Shown: positions 51,771 through 61,119, counted from the first letter of the stretch. The stretch is DNA of 64,000 nt from Pseudomonas brassicacearum (GCF_000585995.1 NZ_CP007410.1:5483430-5547429); one strand, 5' to 3'. Numbers and translations are program-made. The notes: generated by a model not told the origin, from the sequence alone.

Positions 51771-54509
51771 TCAGCCCAACAATCCCAACACCTTCGCCCG
51801 TGCCACCGCCTGGGTGCGGCGCTCGACGCCGAGTTTGCTGTTGATGTGGCTGGCGTGAGTCTTGACGGTGTGCAGCGAGATGAACAACTGCTCGCTGATT
51901 TCCTGATTTGAACAGCCTTGGGCAATCAGCTGCAGCACCGCACGCTCGCGGCTGCTGAGGGTTTCGACAGGTGTCAATGGGTCGCCAGCTTGAGTCACCG
52001 CCAACGGCAGGCGCTCGAGCAGATGCTCGCGCAGGGGGCTGGACGGTGCATGCAGCAACTGCTCGCGCAGCCATTCACGATGTTCTTCGCCCAGCAACCA
52101 TTCGAAGGGCTGCAGCACACCACCGGTGGCGGCTTCGAATGCCTGGGTCAGTGTTCTGCGGGCTTCGGGTTCGCGCCCGAGGCTCAGCAGCAAGGCGACT
52201 TTCTGGTTGAGCGCCATCACGTAGAGCAACTGCCGGTTGGTCTGCTGGCTGTGTTCAAGCAAGGCATTGAGCCGCCCTTCAGCCAACATCGGTTGGCCCC
52301 GGATAGACTCCAGCAGCGCCTGCTGCAATTCGACATGCAGCGGCAGGTGCGGGTGGAATTCCGGTGGCGCGGCGGCCTGTTCGCCAGTGTAGGTCTGCCC
52401 CAGGCGTAACAACCAGGCTTCGGCCAGGTCAGTACGGCCTTGAGTCAACCAAAGTTCGCATTTGACCAGGGTGATCATCGCCAGGTAGTAGATCGGCGGA
52501 ACATCCCAGATGTGCATCAGGCGCTCGGCTTCGGCCAGTTCGGCAAAGGCCCGGGCGAATTCACCGTTATAGCCTTCGATACGGGCGATCACGCAATGGC
52601 CGATCAACACACTGATGTCGCGACAGGCCCGGGCCTCGGTAAGACCGGCCTGCAACCGCACCAACCCGGCCTGGGGTTGCATGCGCAAGGTCAGCAGGAA
52701 GCCCTCGTACAGGATCAACCGCGCCCGCACCGCGTAAAGCCGTTGGGGCGACAGTTTATGCAAGCGTTGCAACCCCTGACGGACTTCATCCAGCGCCCGC
52801 AGGATCTCTCCCCGGGCCTGCAAGACCCGGGCACGATCATAATGGGCCAAGGCCTCGAACAGCGGATTGCCGACCCGCTGGGCCAACTCCAGGGAATCAC
52901 GGTTCAAGCTGCGGGCGCGCCACAAGTCGCCGTCGGCTATCGCCAGGTTCGACAGCGTGGACAGGCACATCAAGCGCTGGCCGTAGCGTTTGTGCGGCAA
53001 GCTCTCCAGGGCTTCGGTGCAGTAACGCACAGTGGCTTCACGATCGCCGCGACCACGGGCGACGATTCCGCTGAGGGCCAGCCATTGGGCAAGCATGGAT
53101 TTTTGCGCGGTGGCCGAAGGTGCCGGCAAGAAACGACTCAAGTGGGCGGCCAGCTCTTCAGCGGCATCCAGTTGACACGCCAGCCCCAGCGCCCAGCTGT
53201 AGAGCACGATCAGCCGCGGAGTGCTGATGAGCAGGCTGTCGGGCAGGTCCATTTTCCAGCGCAGCAGCATGCCGACGTTCTGCTCGGCCAGCAGTTGCTC
53301 CTCCGAGAGGTTCTGCACCAGGTTCGCCGCCACGTCCAGGTGCCCGGCCCGCAGGGCCTGTTCCACGGCTTCGTCGATCAGGCCTTGGGCGTTGAACCAG
53401 CGACAGGCCCGCAGGTGCAGGGTCGCGGCCGGTACCATGGCCGGCGCACTGGGCCGGCTGCGCAGCAGATCGGAAAACAGGTGGTGGTAACGGTACCAGT
53501 GGCCATGCTCGTCCAGTGGCACCAGGAACACTTGATGAGCTGCCAGAAAACCCAGGATCTCGGCGCTGTCATGGGCTTCGCGCACGGCGTCGCACAGTTC
53601 GCTGCAAAAGCGTTCCTGAGAGGCGGTATCGTAAAGAAACGCCTGCACTTCGGCGGGCAGGCAATCGATGACTTCTTCAAGCAGGTAATCGCGAATCAGC
53701 CCTTCCCCACCGTGCAGGGCCTGGGGTAGCAGACCTTCAGTGCCGGCTTCGGAGGCGGCCAGCAGCCAGAAACGCAACCCGGCCACCCAGCCTTCGCTGC
53801 GCCGGATCAGGTTTTCCAGGGCTTCCCCACGCAACGAGCTGCTGTGATGCTGGAGCAGGGTCAGGGCCTCGTCGTGGGTCAGGCGCAGGTCTTGTTCGTT
53901 CAGCTCGAGCAATTGCCGTGACAGGCGCAGGCGCGCCAGATGCCAATCCGGACGCTGGCGGCTGGTGACCAACACCAACAAACCATCGGGCAGGTGATTG
54001 AGGAAAAATTGCAGGCAGCGATCCAGCACCGGACTTTGGGCCAGGTGGTAATCGTCGAGCACCAGCAGCAAAGGTTTGTGGGGGGACAGATGCGTGGACA
54101 GTTCATCCAGCAGACCGTCGAGCCATTCTTCGAAAGCAAAGGGTTGGTGGCGCTGGCGCATTTTCAGCAACCCCAACGCCCGGCCTCCCAATTGCGGGAA
54201 AAAGGCCTGGAGCCCGTCGAGCAGCCGCTCCAGAAAACGTCCCGGATCGTTGTCCCTGGCACTGAGTCCCAACCAGAGGCTTTGCCAATGGGCCGGCAGA
54301 CCCTGGCAGAACTCCACCGCCAGGGAGCTTTTGCCGAACCCCGCCGGCGCACTCACCAACAACAGCCGGCCGCCAAGCCCCGCGCTCAAACGCTCGCACA
54401 ACCGCGGACGCACAACGTGACCGTCGGGCAAGGGCGGGCGATAGAAGCGCCCGTCCTGGACCGCGATGGCTGCGCGGGCAGAATCCGGAAGTGAAGACAG
54501 ATCAGTCAT
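51771..54509 (-). CDS. MalT-like LuxR-family (LAL) transcriptional activator
   Basis: A 912-residue regulator. N-terminal STAND-type NTPase with Walker A LVSAPAGFGKSSLAVEF (about residues 51-67) and Walker B LLLVLDDYH; a long helical/TPR-like sensor middle (about 340-830); C-terminal LuxR HTH from about 850 (LSSRERAVLQLIAQGCSNQEISEQLFISLHTVKTHASHINSKLGVERRTQAVARA). The architecture predicts ATP- and inducer-dependent multimer activation, as in MalT. It is co-oriented and downstream of the DUF1302-DUF1329 genes. I recall a similar neighbourhood in P. putida KT2440 (PP_0763-PP_0767), which suggests it controls that locus. Confidence 0.94.
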   Translation of the reverse strand: MTDLSSLPDSARAAIAVQDGRFYRPPLPDGHVVRPRLCERLSAGLGGRLLLVSAPAGFGKSSLAVEFCQGLPAHWQSLWLGLSARDNDPGRFLERLLDGLQAFFPQLGGRALGLLKMRQRHQPFAFEEWLDGLLDELSTHLSPHKPLLLVLDDYHLAQSPVLDRCLQFFLNHLPDGLLVLVTSRQRPDWHLARLRLSRQLLELNEQDLRLTHDEALTLLQHHSSSLRGEALENLIRRSEGWVAGLRFWLLAASEAGTEGLLPQALHGGEGLIRDYLLEEVIDCLPAEVQAFLYDTASQERFCSELCDAVREAHDSAEILGFLAAHQVFLVPLDEHGHWYRYHHLFSDLLRSRPSAPAMVPAATLHLRACRWFNAQGLIDEAVEQALRAGHLDVAANLVQNLSEEQLLAEQNVGMLLRWKMDLPDSLLISTPRLIVLYSWALGLACQLDAAEELAAHLSRFLPAPSATAQKSMLAQWLALSGIVARGRGDREATVRYCTEALESLPHKRYGQRLMCLSTLSNLAIADGDLWRARSLNRDSLELAQRVGNPLFEALAHYDRARVLQARGEILRALDEVRQGLQRLHKLSPQRLYAVRARLILYEGFLLTLRMQPQAGLVRLQAGLTEARACRDISVLIGHCVIARIEGYNGEFARAFAELAEAERLMHIWDVPPIYYLAMITLVKCELWLTQGRTDLAEAWLLRLGQTYTGEQAAAPPEFHPHLPLHVELQQALLESIRGQPMLAEGRLNALLEHSQQTNRQLLYVMALNQKVALLLSLGREPEARRTLTQAFEAATGGVLQPFEWLLGEEHREWLREQLLHAPSSPLREHLLERLPLAVTQAGDPLTPVETLSSRERAVLQLIAQGCSNQEISEQLFISLHTVKTHASHINSKLGVERRTQAVARAKVLGLLG

Positions 54510-54633
54510 GGCCGGCTCTTGTTGAAGTGCGGGTGGCGGCGTTGCGGATGTCCGCAGACTAGCTGTAAACGAGGAGGTATTGAAGGGAGTGCTACAAATG
54601 GCTACAAAAAGGCTACAAACTGAATGCCGCTTT

Positions 54634-54768
54634 TTGTAGTGAGGGGATTTATCCCCGTTGGGCCGCGAAGCAGCCCCAAAAGCTTGAAGATAATCTCCCA
54701 GACACTGCGAGGTGGATGGCCAAGGGGCCGCTTCGCAGCCCAGCGGGGATAAATCCCCTCGCCACAGG
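54634..54768. repeat. REPIN, GTGGCGAGGGGATTTATC type
   Basis: Inverted pair separated by about 70 bases, between the LuxR gene and the DUF1329 gene. The left copy is degenerate (TTGTAGTGAGGGG). The remainder of 54510-54846 holds a terminator and no gene. Confidence 0.88.
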
Positions 54769-54783
54769 TTCGGTTTTCGACGG

Positions 54784-54818
54784 AAAAAAAACGCCCCGAA
54801 CCAGGTCGGGGCGTTTCT
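54784..54818 (-). terminator. rho-independent terminator after the DUF1329 gene
   Basis: Minus strand ACGCCCCGA-CCTGGT-TCGGGGCGTTTTTTTT; strong stem with eight T, 29 bases after the stop. It separates the DUF1302-DUF1329 unit from the LuxR gene. Confidence 0.9.
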
Positions 54819-54846
54819 TCGAGGATGCGGCCTCGGGTAAAGCGGT

Positions 54847-56211
54847 CTAGCGGATACCGTCCTGACGCAGTGCGTTCGGCGTGAAGTCGGCGGTGGTGGC
54901 GGTGAAGCCGAAGTCGTAGGCCGATTTCTCTTCGTTCTTCATGCCCAGGGCCAAATAGCGGCCGGACTGCAGGTCATAGAGGGTTTCCAGGGCGTACCAC
55001 GGCACTTGCTTGTCGTAGTAGTTCTCGGCATGGGCCTCAGCCACGCGCCACAGCTGGCCACGGCCGTCGTAATGGTCGATCACCGCCGCTTGCCAGGTGT
55101 CTTCGTCAATGTAGAAGTCACGCTTGGCGTAGATGTGGCGCTGGCCTTCCTTCAGGGTCGCGGTCACGTGCCAGACACGACGCAACTCGTAGCGAGTCAG
55201 GTCCTGGTTGATATGACCGGCCTTGATGATGTCGTCGTACTTGAGCTGCGGCGAATCGATCTTGTAGCTGTTGGAAGCGATGTACAGCTCCTTCTTGCCC
55301 TCCAGCTTCCAGTCGTAGCGGTCCGGCGCACCGTTGTACATGTCCAGGTTGTCGGAGGTACGCAGGCCGTCGGCGGCAGTACCCGGGCCGTCATAGGACA
55401 CCTGCGGTGCACGACGCACGCGACGCTGGCCGGCGTTGTAGACCCAGGCCGAACGGGGTTCCTTCACCTGGTCGAGGGTTTCGTGCACCAGCAATACGCC
55501 ACCGGCCAGACGCGCCGGTGCGGTCACTTGCTGCTTGAAGTAAAACAGGATGTTGCCAGGGTTGGCCGGATCGAAATCCTTCATCTTGTCGCGGAACACG
55601 AACTGGTCCCGGAAGTACACCAGGCTGTAGGAGCCGTTGGGTTGCGGGGTGGCCTGGGTCACCAAGCGCGTCACGCTGCCGCCGCGATAGCGGGTGATGT
55701 GGTTCCAGATCACTTCCACGCCGCTCTGGGGAATCGGGAACGGCACGGCCGTCTCGAAGTTCTCCAAGCCGTTGCCACCGGACACCAGCTTGGTGTTGAC
55801 CGCGTTCTTCTTGATGGAGGCGAACACGTCATCCGGCACGGTGGCGCCGCGATGGGTCGGGTAGACCGGCATCTTGAAGGTTTCCGGGTAGCGCTTGAAC
55901 ATCGCGTACTGGCCCGGCGCGAGCTTGGCCTTGTACTGCTCGACGTTCTGCGCGGTGATGGTGAACAGCGGTTTCTCGCTGGCATACGGGTCGGCGAGGA
56001 AGCCCTTGCTGTCCACGGAGCCGGCGTTCTTGGCCATGGGTTTCCAGGCCGAAATCGAACCGTCGGCGTTACCAGCCATCTCGGCGCCCATCGGCGTCAG
56101 GCTCTTGCCCAGTTTGTCGGCTTCGGCGGCAGGCACTGCCGCCATGATGCTGGCCGCCAGCAGGGATAGCCCCAAAACACCGGCCTGCATCAGACTCTTT
56201 GTTATTTTCAT
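54847..56211 (-). CDS. DUF1329 periplasmic lipid-carrier-like protein
   Basis: A 454-residue protein with a Sec signal peptide (MKITKSLMQAGVLGLSLLAASIMAAVPA, cleavage near residue 28). The DUF1329 family is placed with LolA/LolB-like folds, so carriage of a lipid or other hydrophobe across the periplasm is a reasonable guess (inference). Visible family features: WNAGQRRVRRAPQVSYDGPGT-like core and a Trp/Tyr-rich C-terminal half (DRYDWKLEGKKELYIASNSYK, DEDTWQAAVIDHYDGRGQLWRVAEAH). It follows DUF1302 by 25 bases, the usual pairing, and almost certainly shares its transcript. Confidence 0.93.
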   Translation of the reverse strand: MKITKSLMQAGVLGLSLLAASIMAAVPAAEADKLGKSLTPMGAEMAGNADGSISAWKPMAKNAGSVDSKGFLADPYASEKPLFTITAQNVEQYKAKLAPGQYAMFKRYPETFKMPVYPTHRGATVPDDVFASIKKNAVNTKLVSGGNGLENFETAVPFPIPQSGVEVIWNHITRYRGGSVTRLVTQATPQPNGSYSLVYFRDQFVFRDKMKDFDPANPGNILFYFKQQVTAPARLAGGVLLVHETLDQVKEPRSAWVYNAGQRRVRRAPQVSYDGPGTAADGLRTSDNLDMYNGAPDRYDWKLEGKKELYIASNSYKIDSPQLKYDDIIKAGHINQDLTRYELRRVWHVTATLKEGQRHIYAKRDFYIDEDTWQAAVIDHYDGRGQLWRVAEAHAENYYDKQVPWYALETLYDLQSGRYLALGMKNEEKSAYDFGFTATTADFTPNALRQDGIR

Positions 56212-56236
56212 AATGTGTCGTCCTGAAATACTGTGC

Positions 56237-58132
56237 TTAGAAGGTCATGCCGACGCTGAGCGCAACAAAATCGCGGTCATCCACGGTGGTGTACTTGCCA
56301 TCGAAGAAGTTGGTGTATGCCAGGCTGGCGTTATAGGTGTTCTGGTACTCGGCCTCCAGCCCGAGGCTGACGGCCTTGCGGCCTTCCTCGAAGTTGGCAC
56401 CGGGACCTGGCGAGTAACCCTTCACATCATGGGACCAAGCCACGTTGGGCTTGAGGTTCACACCGGCAAATACGTCGTTGTAATCCCAGATGGCACGACC
56501 GCGATAACCCCAAGAGTTTGCGGTGGTGAAGCCATCGTTTTCGCAGTAGCGACTGAGGTTGTTTTGCGCTCCACTCCCCAGGGTGGAACCGTTCAATATC
56601 TCGCATTGGCCATTTGGCAATGGACCGGGGCCATAGCTCGGATCACGGCCATAACGTGCCTTTGAAGTGCTTTCCAAACCACCTACGTGAGTGAAGCCGA
56701 CCTCGCCCACCAGCGTCAGTCGCTCCGCCCCCATGACTTGGTCGAAGAAGTGGGTCAATGTGGTTTGCAGCTGCGTCACTTCCTTGCGGCGATAACCTTG
56801 CTGGTCTTGCCCTGCCTGTCCTGGCAGCACGGAAACATCAGGGTTCAGAGGCGTTAAGCCGGAAAACAGGATATCGGTGGTATTGAGCTGAACTGGCGCA
56901 TTCGGCCGATAGCTGACTTCGCCGCTCCATGCGGTACCTGTGGGTAACGTGGTCGAGAAGCTCAAGCCATACATGCGAATATCTTCTGGGTATTCGACGT
57001 AGTAGCTTGAGTTACCCGCCACCACCATTGGTACCATGGAGGAAGCCATAGCAATCGCGGTGGCAAGTGGGATACCAGACGCGACCAGCGACCCTACCAG
57101 GGCTGGTCCGCTGGTATAAGCGCTGGATGGCGCACCATGGCCGCTGAAAATCGGTGCACGACTGTGATAGTTCATGAAATAAGCGCCAAACTCAGTGTCC
57201 AGCGGTTCATACATATATTTGAAGGACACGCCAAACTGGCCGCCGTCACGAGCGTCACGGTCAGCGCCACGGCGAACCAAAGTCCCCTCGCCGTTTACGT
57301 CTACGCCAAAGGCACCCAACGTTGGCATGGCTGCCGCTGGAATCGCAGAGGCGCTCCTCAGCACCCGCAGGTTATTGTCGCAACCATCGGAAATCACGTC
57401 TGGCTGGGAAAAGAACGTCCCACAGTTATCCGTAACGGTCTGGTCCCACTCCAACTGATAAAAGGCTTCGGCCGACAAATTGTCGGTCAAGCTTTGGGAC
57501 ACATAGAACATGTTCACCGGGATCAAACCTTCCTTGACCTCGGCACCAGGGCGACGGAACGCGGACACGTCGACCGGGTTGATGGCGTTGATACCGTTCT
57601 GGATGAAGGTACTTTCCCCCCAACTGACGACCTGTTTGCCCAGCCGGACCGAGCCCGGCTGATCGGCGATCGCGTAGTTGTGGTAGATGAACGCATCGAG
57701 AATCTGCCCGCCGGAAGACTTGGCGCCTTCCTTGCGATTACTGTCGCTGATGTCCTTGAACTGACGGCTTTCGTCCTTGAGTTCAAAGTCATACCAATAC
57801 TTGCCACGCACAAACAAACCTGTGTCGCCGTATTTCAATTCCAGATCGTGGATGCCCTTAAAGATCTTCGAGAAGGTCTCTCCTCGCTTGAAATTCAAAT
57901 GACCGTCATCGGAGGTCTGCGACAGGCCCCGGCCGCCGTTGTTGACACCGATCAGGTCCTTGTTGGCATTGGCCGTCGACCAGCTCGCCCCCACCGACAG
58001 GGATGAGTCGAACTGGCCTTCGATTTCACCGATGTTGAAACTGACGCCGAATGCTGGGCCGGCGAGCGAAGAGGCAAGACTGACCGCCAAAGGCAGTTTC
58101 GCCCGGCGCCAGAACGTGTTTGCTGTGGTCAT
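56237..58132 (-). CDS. DUF1302 outer-membrane beta-barrel-like protein
   Basis: 631 residues from the ATG at 58132 (MTTANTFWRRAKLPLAVSL), preceded by GGAGTAG; an upstream start at 58192 adds 20 residues and a worse signal peptide. Signal peptide cleavage is near ...AGPAFG. The mature part has alternating beta-strand character, Tyr/Trp-rich girdle positions, and ends VALSVGMTF with a C-terminal Phe, the outer-membrane barrel signature. KQVVSWGESTFIQNGINAINPVDVSAFRRPGAEVKEGLIPVNM is a conserved DUF1302 block. Function is not established; with DUF1329 a role in hydrophobe or lipid transit is inferred. The gene is lower in GC than its neighbours. Confidence 0.92.
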   Translation of the reverse strand: MTTANTFWRRAKLPLAVSLASSLAGPAFGVSFNIGEIEGQFDSSLSVGASWSTANANKDLIGVNNGGRGLSQTSDDGHLNFKRGETFSKIFKGIHDLELKYGDTGLFVRGKYWYDFELKDESRQFKDISDSNRKEGAKSSGGQILDAFIYHNYAIADQPGSVRLGKQVVSWGESTFIQNGINAINPVDVSAFRRPGAEVKEGLIPVNMFYVSQSLTDNLSAEAFYQLEWDQTVTDNCGTFFSQPDVISDGCDNNLRVLRSASAIPAAAMPTLGAFGVDVNGEGTLVRRGADRDARDGGQFGVSFKYMYEPLDTEFGAYFMNYHSRAPIFSGHGAPSSAYTSGPALVGSLVASGIPLATAIAMASSMVPMVVAGNSSYYVEYPEDIRMYGLSFSTTLPTGTAWSGEVSYRPNAPVQLNTTDILFSGLTPLNPDVSVLPGQAGQDQQGYRRKEVTQLQTTLTHFFDQVMGAERLTLVGEVGFTHVGGLESTSKARYGRDPSYGPGPLPNGQCEILNGSTLGSGAQNNLSRYCENDGFTTANSWGYRGRAIWDYNDVFAGVNLKPNVAWSHDVKGYSPGPGANFEEGRKAVSLGLEAEYQNTYNASLAYTNFFDGKYTTVDDRDFVALSVGMTF

Positions 58133-58466
58133 CGACGCTACTCCATGTGCTTTTATTGTTATGGCAGACAGGATTTTCAAGAACCCTTTCAACGGCTGGA
58201 AGCGGCATGTCCCGCCCTCCGTTCAAAGTCGCAGCGCTCGTTTAGTACGTGCGTTCCGTTTTTGAAAATTCTTACGCGGACTATAGCCAGCAGGGAGTAC
58301 CGCTTGATCCCTCTAAAGTGTGATTTGTAGCCTCGACCACTCTGGAACAGTCCTTATGCCAGGCCGACAGGTGTCGGCACGGCAAGGATGGCTGAAATTT
58401 TCGTTTTGACAAGACAAGCGCTTGCTTGGTGGGGCTGCCGTGCCCTTTCGGGCACGGCAAACGTAT
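58133..58466. other. regulatory gap before the DUF1302-DUF1329 operon
   Basis: 334 bases with no gene. It contains, from the ligase side, a 9-bp hairpin with a GAAA loop on the minus strand (58437-58458, GCCGTGCCC/GGGCACGGC) but no T run, a 10-bp perfect palindrome CAAGCGCTTG (58415-58424), and a short hairpin GCCGAC-AGGT-GTCGGC near 58362-58377. One of these may be the operator for the LuxR activator or a fatty-acid regulator. No standard -35/-10 was found. Confidence 0.5.
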
Positions 58467-60149
58467 TTAAAGCGTCGAGAGGAAGGTGCTGTTGTTGCTC
58501 TGCCATTCGGTGATGTCGACGCGAATACGCTTCTTGTCGAGCTTGCCAACGCTGGTCTTGGGAATTTCCGTAACAAGGGCGATCTGGCTCGGGATCGCCC
58601 ACTTGCTCAGGTGCCCCAGCTCGACAAACGGTTTGAGGTGTTCCTTGAGTTCCCGAGCCCCGATCTGATGCCCTTCGTGGATCACCAGCAAGGCAAACGG
58701 CCGCTCGCCCCACTGCGGATCGGGAATGCCGACCACTGCTACTTCGCGTACCGCCACGTGACGGCTGATGAGGTCTTCCAGGTCCAGGGACGAAATCCAT
58801 TCGCCGCCGGTCTTGATCACGTCCTTGATGCGGTCGCGGATGTCGATAAACCCCATGCTGTCGAGCGTGGCGACATCACCAGTGTGCAGCCAGCCGCCGT
58901 TCCAGAGTTCGGCGCCCTTCTGTGGCTCGTTGAAGTAGCCTTCGGTGAGCCACGGCGCACGCAGCACCAGTTCGCCTTGGGTCTCGCCATCGGCGGGCAG
59001 GAAACGGCCCTCGGTGTCGATGATCGCCGCCTCCACCAACGGCCCCGGCACGCCGGCCTTGATCCGGTAGGTGGTGCGCTCGTCTTCGCTGCCGGCCATC
59101 AGCTCGTCATTGAGGTGGGCGCAGGACACCAGCGGGCCGGTTTCCGACATGCCGTAGGCAGCGGTGAGCTGGATGCCCCGGGCCTTGGCCGCTTCGTAGA
59201 GGCTGCGGTTCAGGGCACTGCCGCCAATGACGATTTTCCAGCCGCCGAAATCGGTGCCCTGGGCGCCCTTGGCGTTGAGCAGCATTTGCAGGATGGTCGG
59301 CACGCAATGGGAAAAAGTGACCTTTTCCTTGCGCCACAGCTGGACCAGGAGTTCGGGATCGTAACGGCCAGGATAGACCTGCTTGAGCCCGAGCATGGTC
59401 GCCACGTAGGGCAAGCCCCAGGCGTGGACATGGAACATCGGCGTGATCGGCATGTACACATCGTTGGTGCCCAGCAGCCGCACGCTGTCGATGGACCCCA
59501 TGATGGTCGCCACGCCCATGGTGTGCAGCACCAGTTGCCGATGGGTAAAGTACACGCCCTTGGGATTGCCCGTGGTGCCGGTGGTGTAGAACGTGGTGGC
59601 GACAGAATTTTCGTCGAAATCCTGGAAGTCGTAGACGGGGCTGGCGCCGGCGAGCAGTTGTTCGTATTCACCCACGAGGTTCGGCAGGTCGGCGGTTTTT
59701 TCCGGCAGGTCGGTCAGCAGCAGGGTCTTGTCCACCGTGGTCAGGTGCCCGGCGATCGCCTGGTACAAGCCGACGAACTCGCTGTTGACCAGAACGAAGC
59801 GATCCTCGGCGTGGTTCATGGTGTAGAGAATCTGTTCCGGTGACAGGCGCACGTTGATGGTGTGGATCACCGCGCCGATCATCGGGATCGCGAACATGCA
59901 CTCCAGGTAACGATGGCTGTCCCAGTCCATCACCGCCACGGTGTCACCAGCCTTGACCCCGGCCTCGGTCAGCACATTGGCCAGCCGCGCGACCCGCTCG
60001 ATCAGCGTTGGATAGCTGTAGCGCAACTGGTCGCGGTAAATGATCTCGCGGGTTTTCTCGTAACGCGCCCCGGACATCAGCAGCCGCTTGATCAGCAGCG
60101 GGTATTGATAAGCGCCTTCGGCTGGAGGAATAACGCGAGTCTGCAACAT
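58467..60149 (-). CDS. medium/long-chain fatty acid--CoA ligase (AlkK-like)
   Basis: A 560-residue ANL-superfamily ligase activating a carboxylic acid through an acyl-AMP. ATG at 60149 (MLQTRVIPPAEGAYQYPL) after AAGGGACTC; a start at 60212 is rejected. P-loop YTTGTTGNPKGVYFTH at about residues 188-203, A5 motif AAYGMSETGP, A7 GWLHTGDVATLD, A8 hinge IRDRIKDVIKTGGEWIS, and catalytic Lys in TSVGKLDKKRIR at the C-terminus. It most resembles the AlkK/medium-chain group. It is upstream and co-oriented with DUF1302-DUF1329, 334 bases apart. Confidence 0.93.
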   Translation of the reverse strand: MLQTRVIPPAEGAYQYPLLIKRLLMSGARYEKTREIIYRDQLRYSYPTLIERVARLANVLTEAGVKAGDTVAVMDWDSHRYLECMFAIPMIGAVIHTINVRLSPEQILYTMNHAEDRFVLVNSEFVGLYQAIAGHLTTVDKTLLLTDLPEKTADLPNLVGEYEQLLAGASPVYDFQDFDENSVATTFYTTGTTGNPKGVYFTHRQLVLHTMGVATIMGSIDSVRLLGTNDVYMPITPMFHVHAWGLPYVATMLGLKQVYPGRYDPELLVQLWRKEKVTFSHCVPTILQMLLNAKGAQGTDFGGWKIVIGGSALNRSLYEAAKARGIQLTAAYGMSETGPLVSCAHLNDELMAGSEDERTTYRIKAGVPGPLVEAAIIDTEGRFLPADGETQGELVLRAPWLTEGYFNEPQKGAELWNGGWLHTGDVATLDSMGFIDIRDRIKDVIKTGGEWISSLDLEDLISRHVAVREVAVVGIPDPQWGERPFALLVIHEGHQIGARELKEHLKPFVELGHLSKWAIPSQIALVTEIPKTSVGKLDKKRIRVDITEWQSNNSTFLSTL

Positions 60150-60293
60150 AAGAGTCCCTTTTCTGACTGCACGGTCTTGGCTGGAAGCAAGCACTCTAGA
60201 GTGCTTATACACGGATCAAATCAGCCAAAGGAATGATTTGATTCGAGCGTAAATACTAGCCTTGAGCCATCCCCGCGCAGCGACAGGGTCCCG

Positions 60294-60923
60294 TCAATGC
60301 ATCTCGGTAAACGCCAGTTTCACGCCAATAGCGACCAGTACCGCGCCCATGGTCCGGTCGAACCAATGGCCCATGCGAGCAAAACCGGCGCGTACCCGCT
60401 GCTGGCTGAACAGCATGGCCACCAGGCAGAACCAGATCGCCGTCGCGACCGCCAGGTACACCCCGTAACCGGCCTGGATCGCCAAAGGTGTATGCGGGTT
60501 GATCACCACGGTGAACAGGGAAAGGAAGAACAGCGTTGCCTTGGGGTTCAGGCCATTGGTGACGAAGCCCGAAGTGAACGCGCCGCGGGCGGTACGCTCG
60601 CCGACTTCTTTGTGCAGGTTTTCCGCCGCCGGATTGGCCGGTTTTGCGCGCAACGCCTTGAAGCCGATGTACAGCAGGTACGCGGCGGCGGCCCATTTCA
60701 GCGCGTTGAACAGCACGATCGACTGGGACACGATCAGGCCGATACCCAACAGCGAATAGCCGACATGGAGGAAAATCGCCGTGCCGACGCCCAGCGCCGT
60801 CCAGGTCCCGGCACGTCGACCATGGGTCACGCTTTCACGCACCACCACGGCAAAGTCCGGCCCGGGGCTGGCGACGGCCAGCAGATGGATCAGGGCGACG
60901 GTGAGGAATTCGGTGAGGTACAT
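60294..60923 (-). CDS. LysE/RhtB-family amino-acid exporter
   Basis: A 209-residue inner-membrane protein with about six hydrophobic segments. AVASPGPDFAVVVRESVTHGRRAG at residues 16-40 is the LysE/RhtB signature, and NGLNPKATLFFLSLF around 130 is the second conserved loop. Probably exports an amino acid or homoserine-lactone-like compound; the substrate cannot be told. Confidence 0.93.
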   Translation of the reverse strand: MYLTEFLTVALIHLLAVASPGPDFAVVVRESVTHGRRAGTWTALGVGTAIFLHVGYSLLGIGLIVSQSIVLFNALKWAAAAYLLYIGFKALRAKPANPAAENLHKEVGERTARGAFTSGFVTNGLNPKATLFFLSLFTVVINPHTPLAIQAGYGVYLAVATAIWFCLVAMLFSQQRVRAGFARMGHWFDRTMGAVLVAIGVKLAFTEMH

Positions 60924-60966
60924 GGGGGCTCCTTGGCTAACTCAATCTCGAAACGGATATCAACTT

Positions 60967-61119
60967 TTGTGGCGAGGGGATCTGTGGCGAGGGGATTTAT
61001 CCCCGCTGGGCTGCGAAGCAGCCCCAAAAAGCTTCAGACATAATTTTTGCCTGACACACCGAGTGTTCAGGTTTCAGGACTGCTTCGCAGTCCAGCGGGG
61101 ATAAATCCCCTCGCCACAA
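60967..61119. repeat. REPIN, GTGGCGAGGGGATTTATC type, with a duplicated left tip
   Basis: Inverted REP pair; the left end repeats TGTGGCGAGGGGAT twice in tandem, 15 bases apart. Located between divergent genes. Confidence 0.88.

Noticed and set aside
58437..58458. Rho-independent terminator after the acyl-CoA ligase gene
   Set aside because: The stem is strong but no T run follows in the minus-strand direction, so it is described only as a hairpin.
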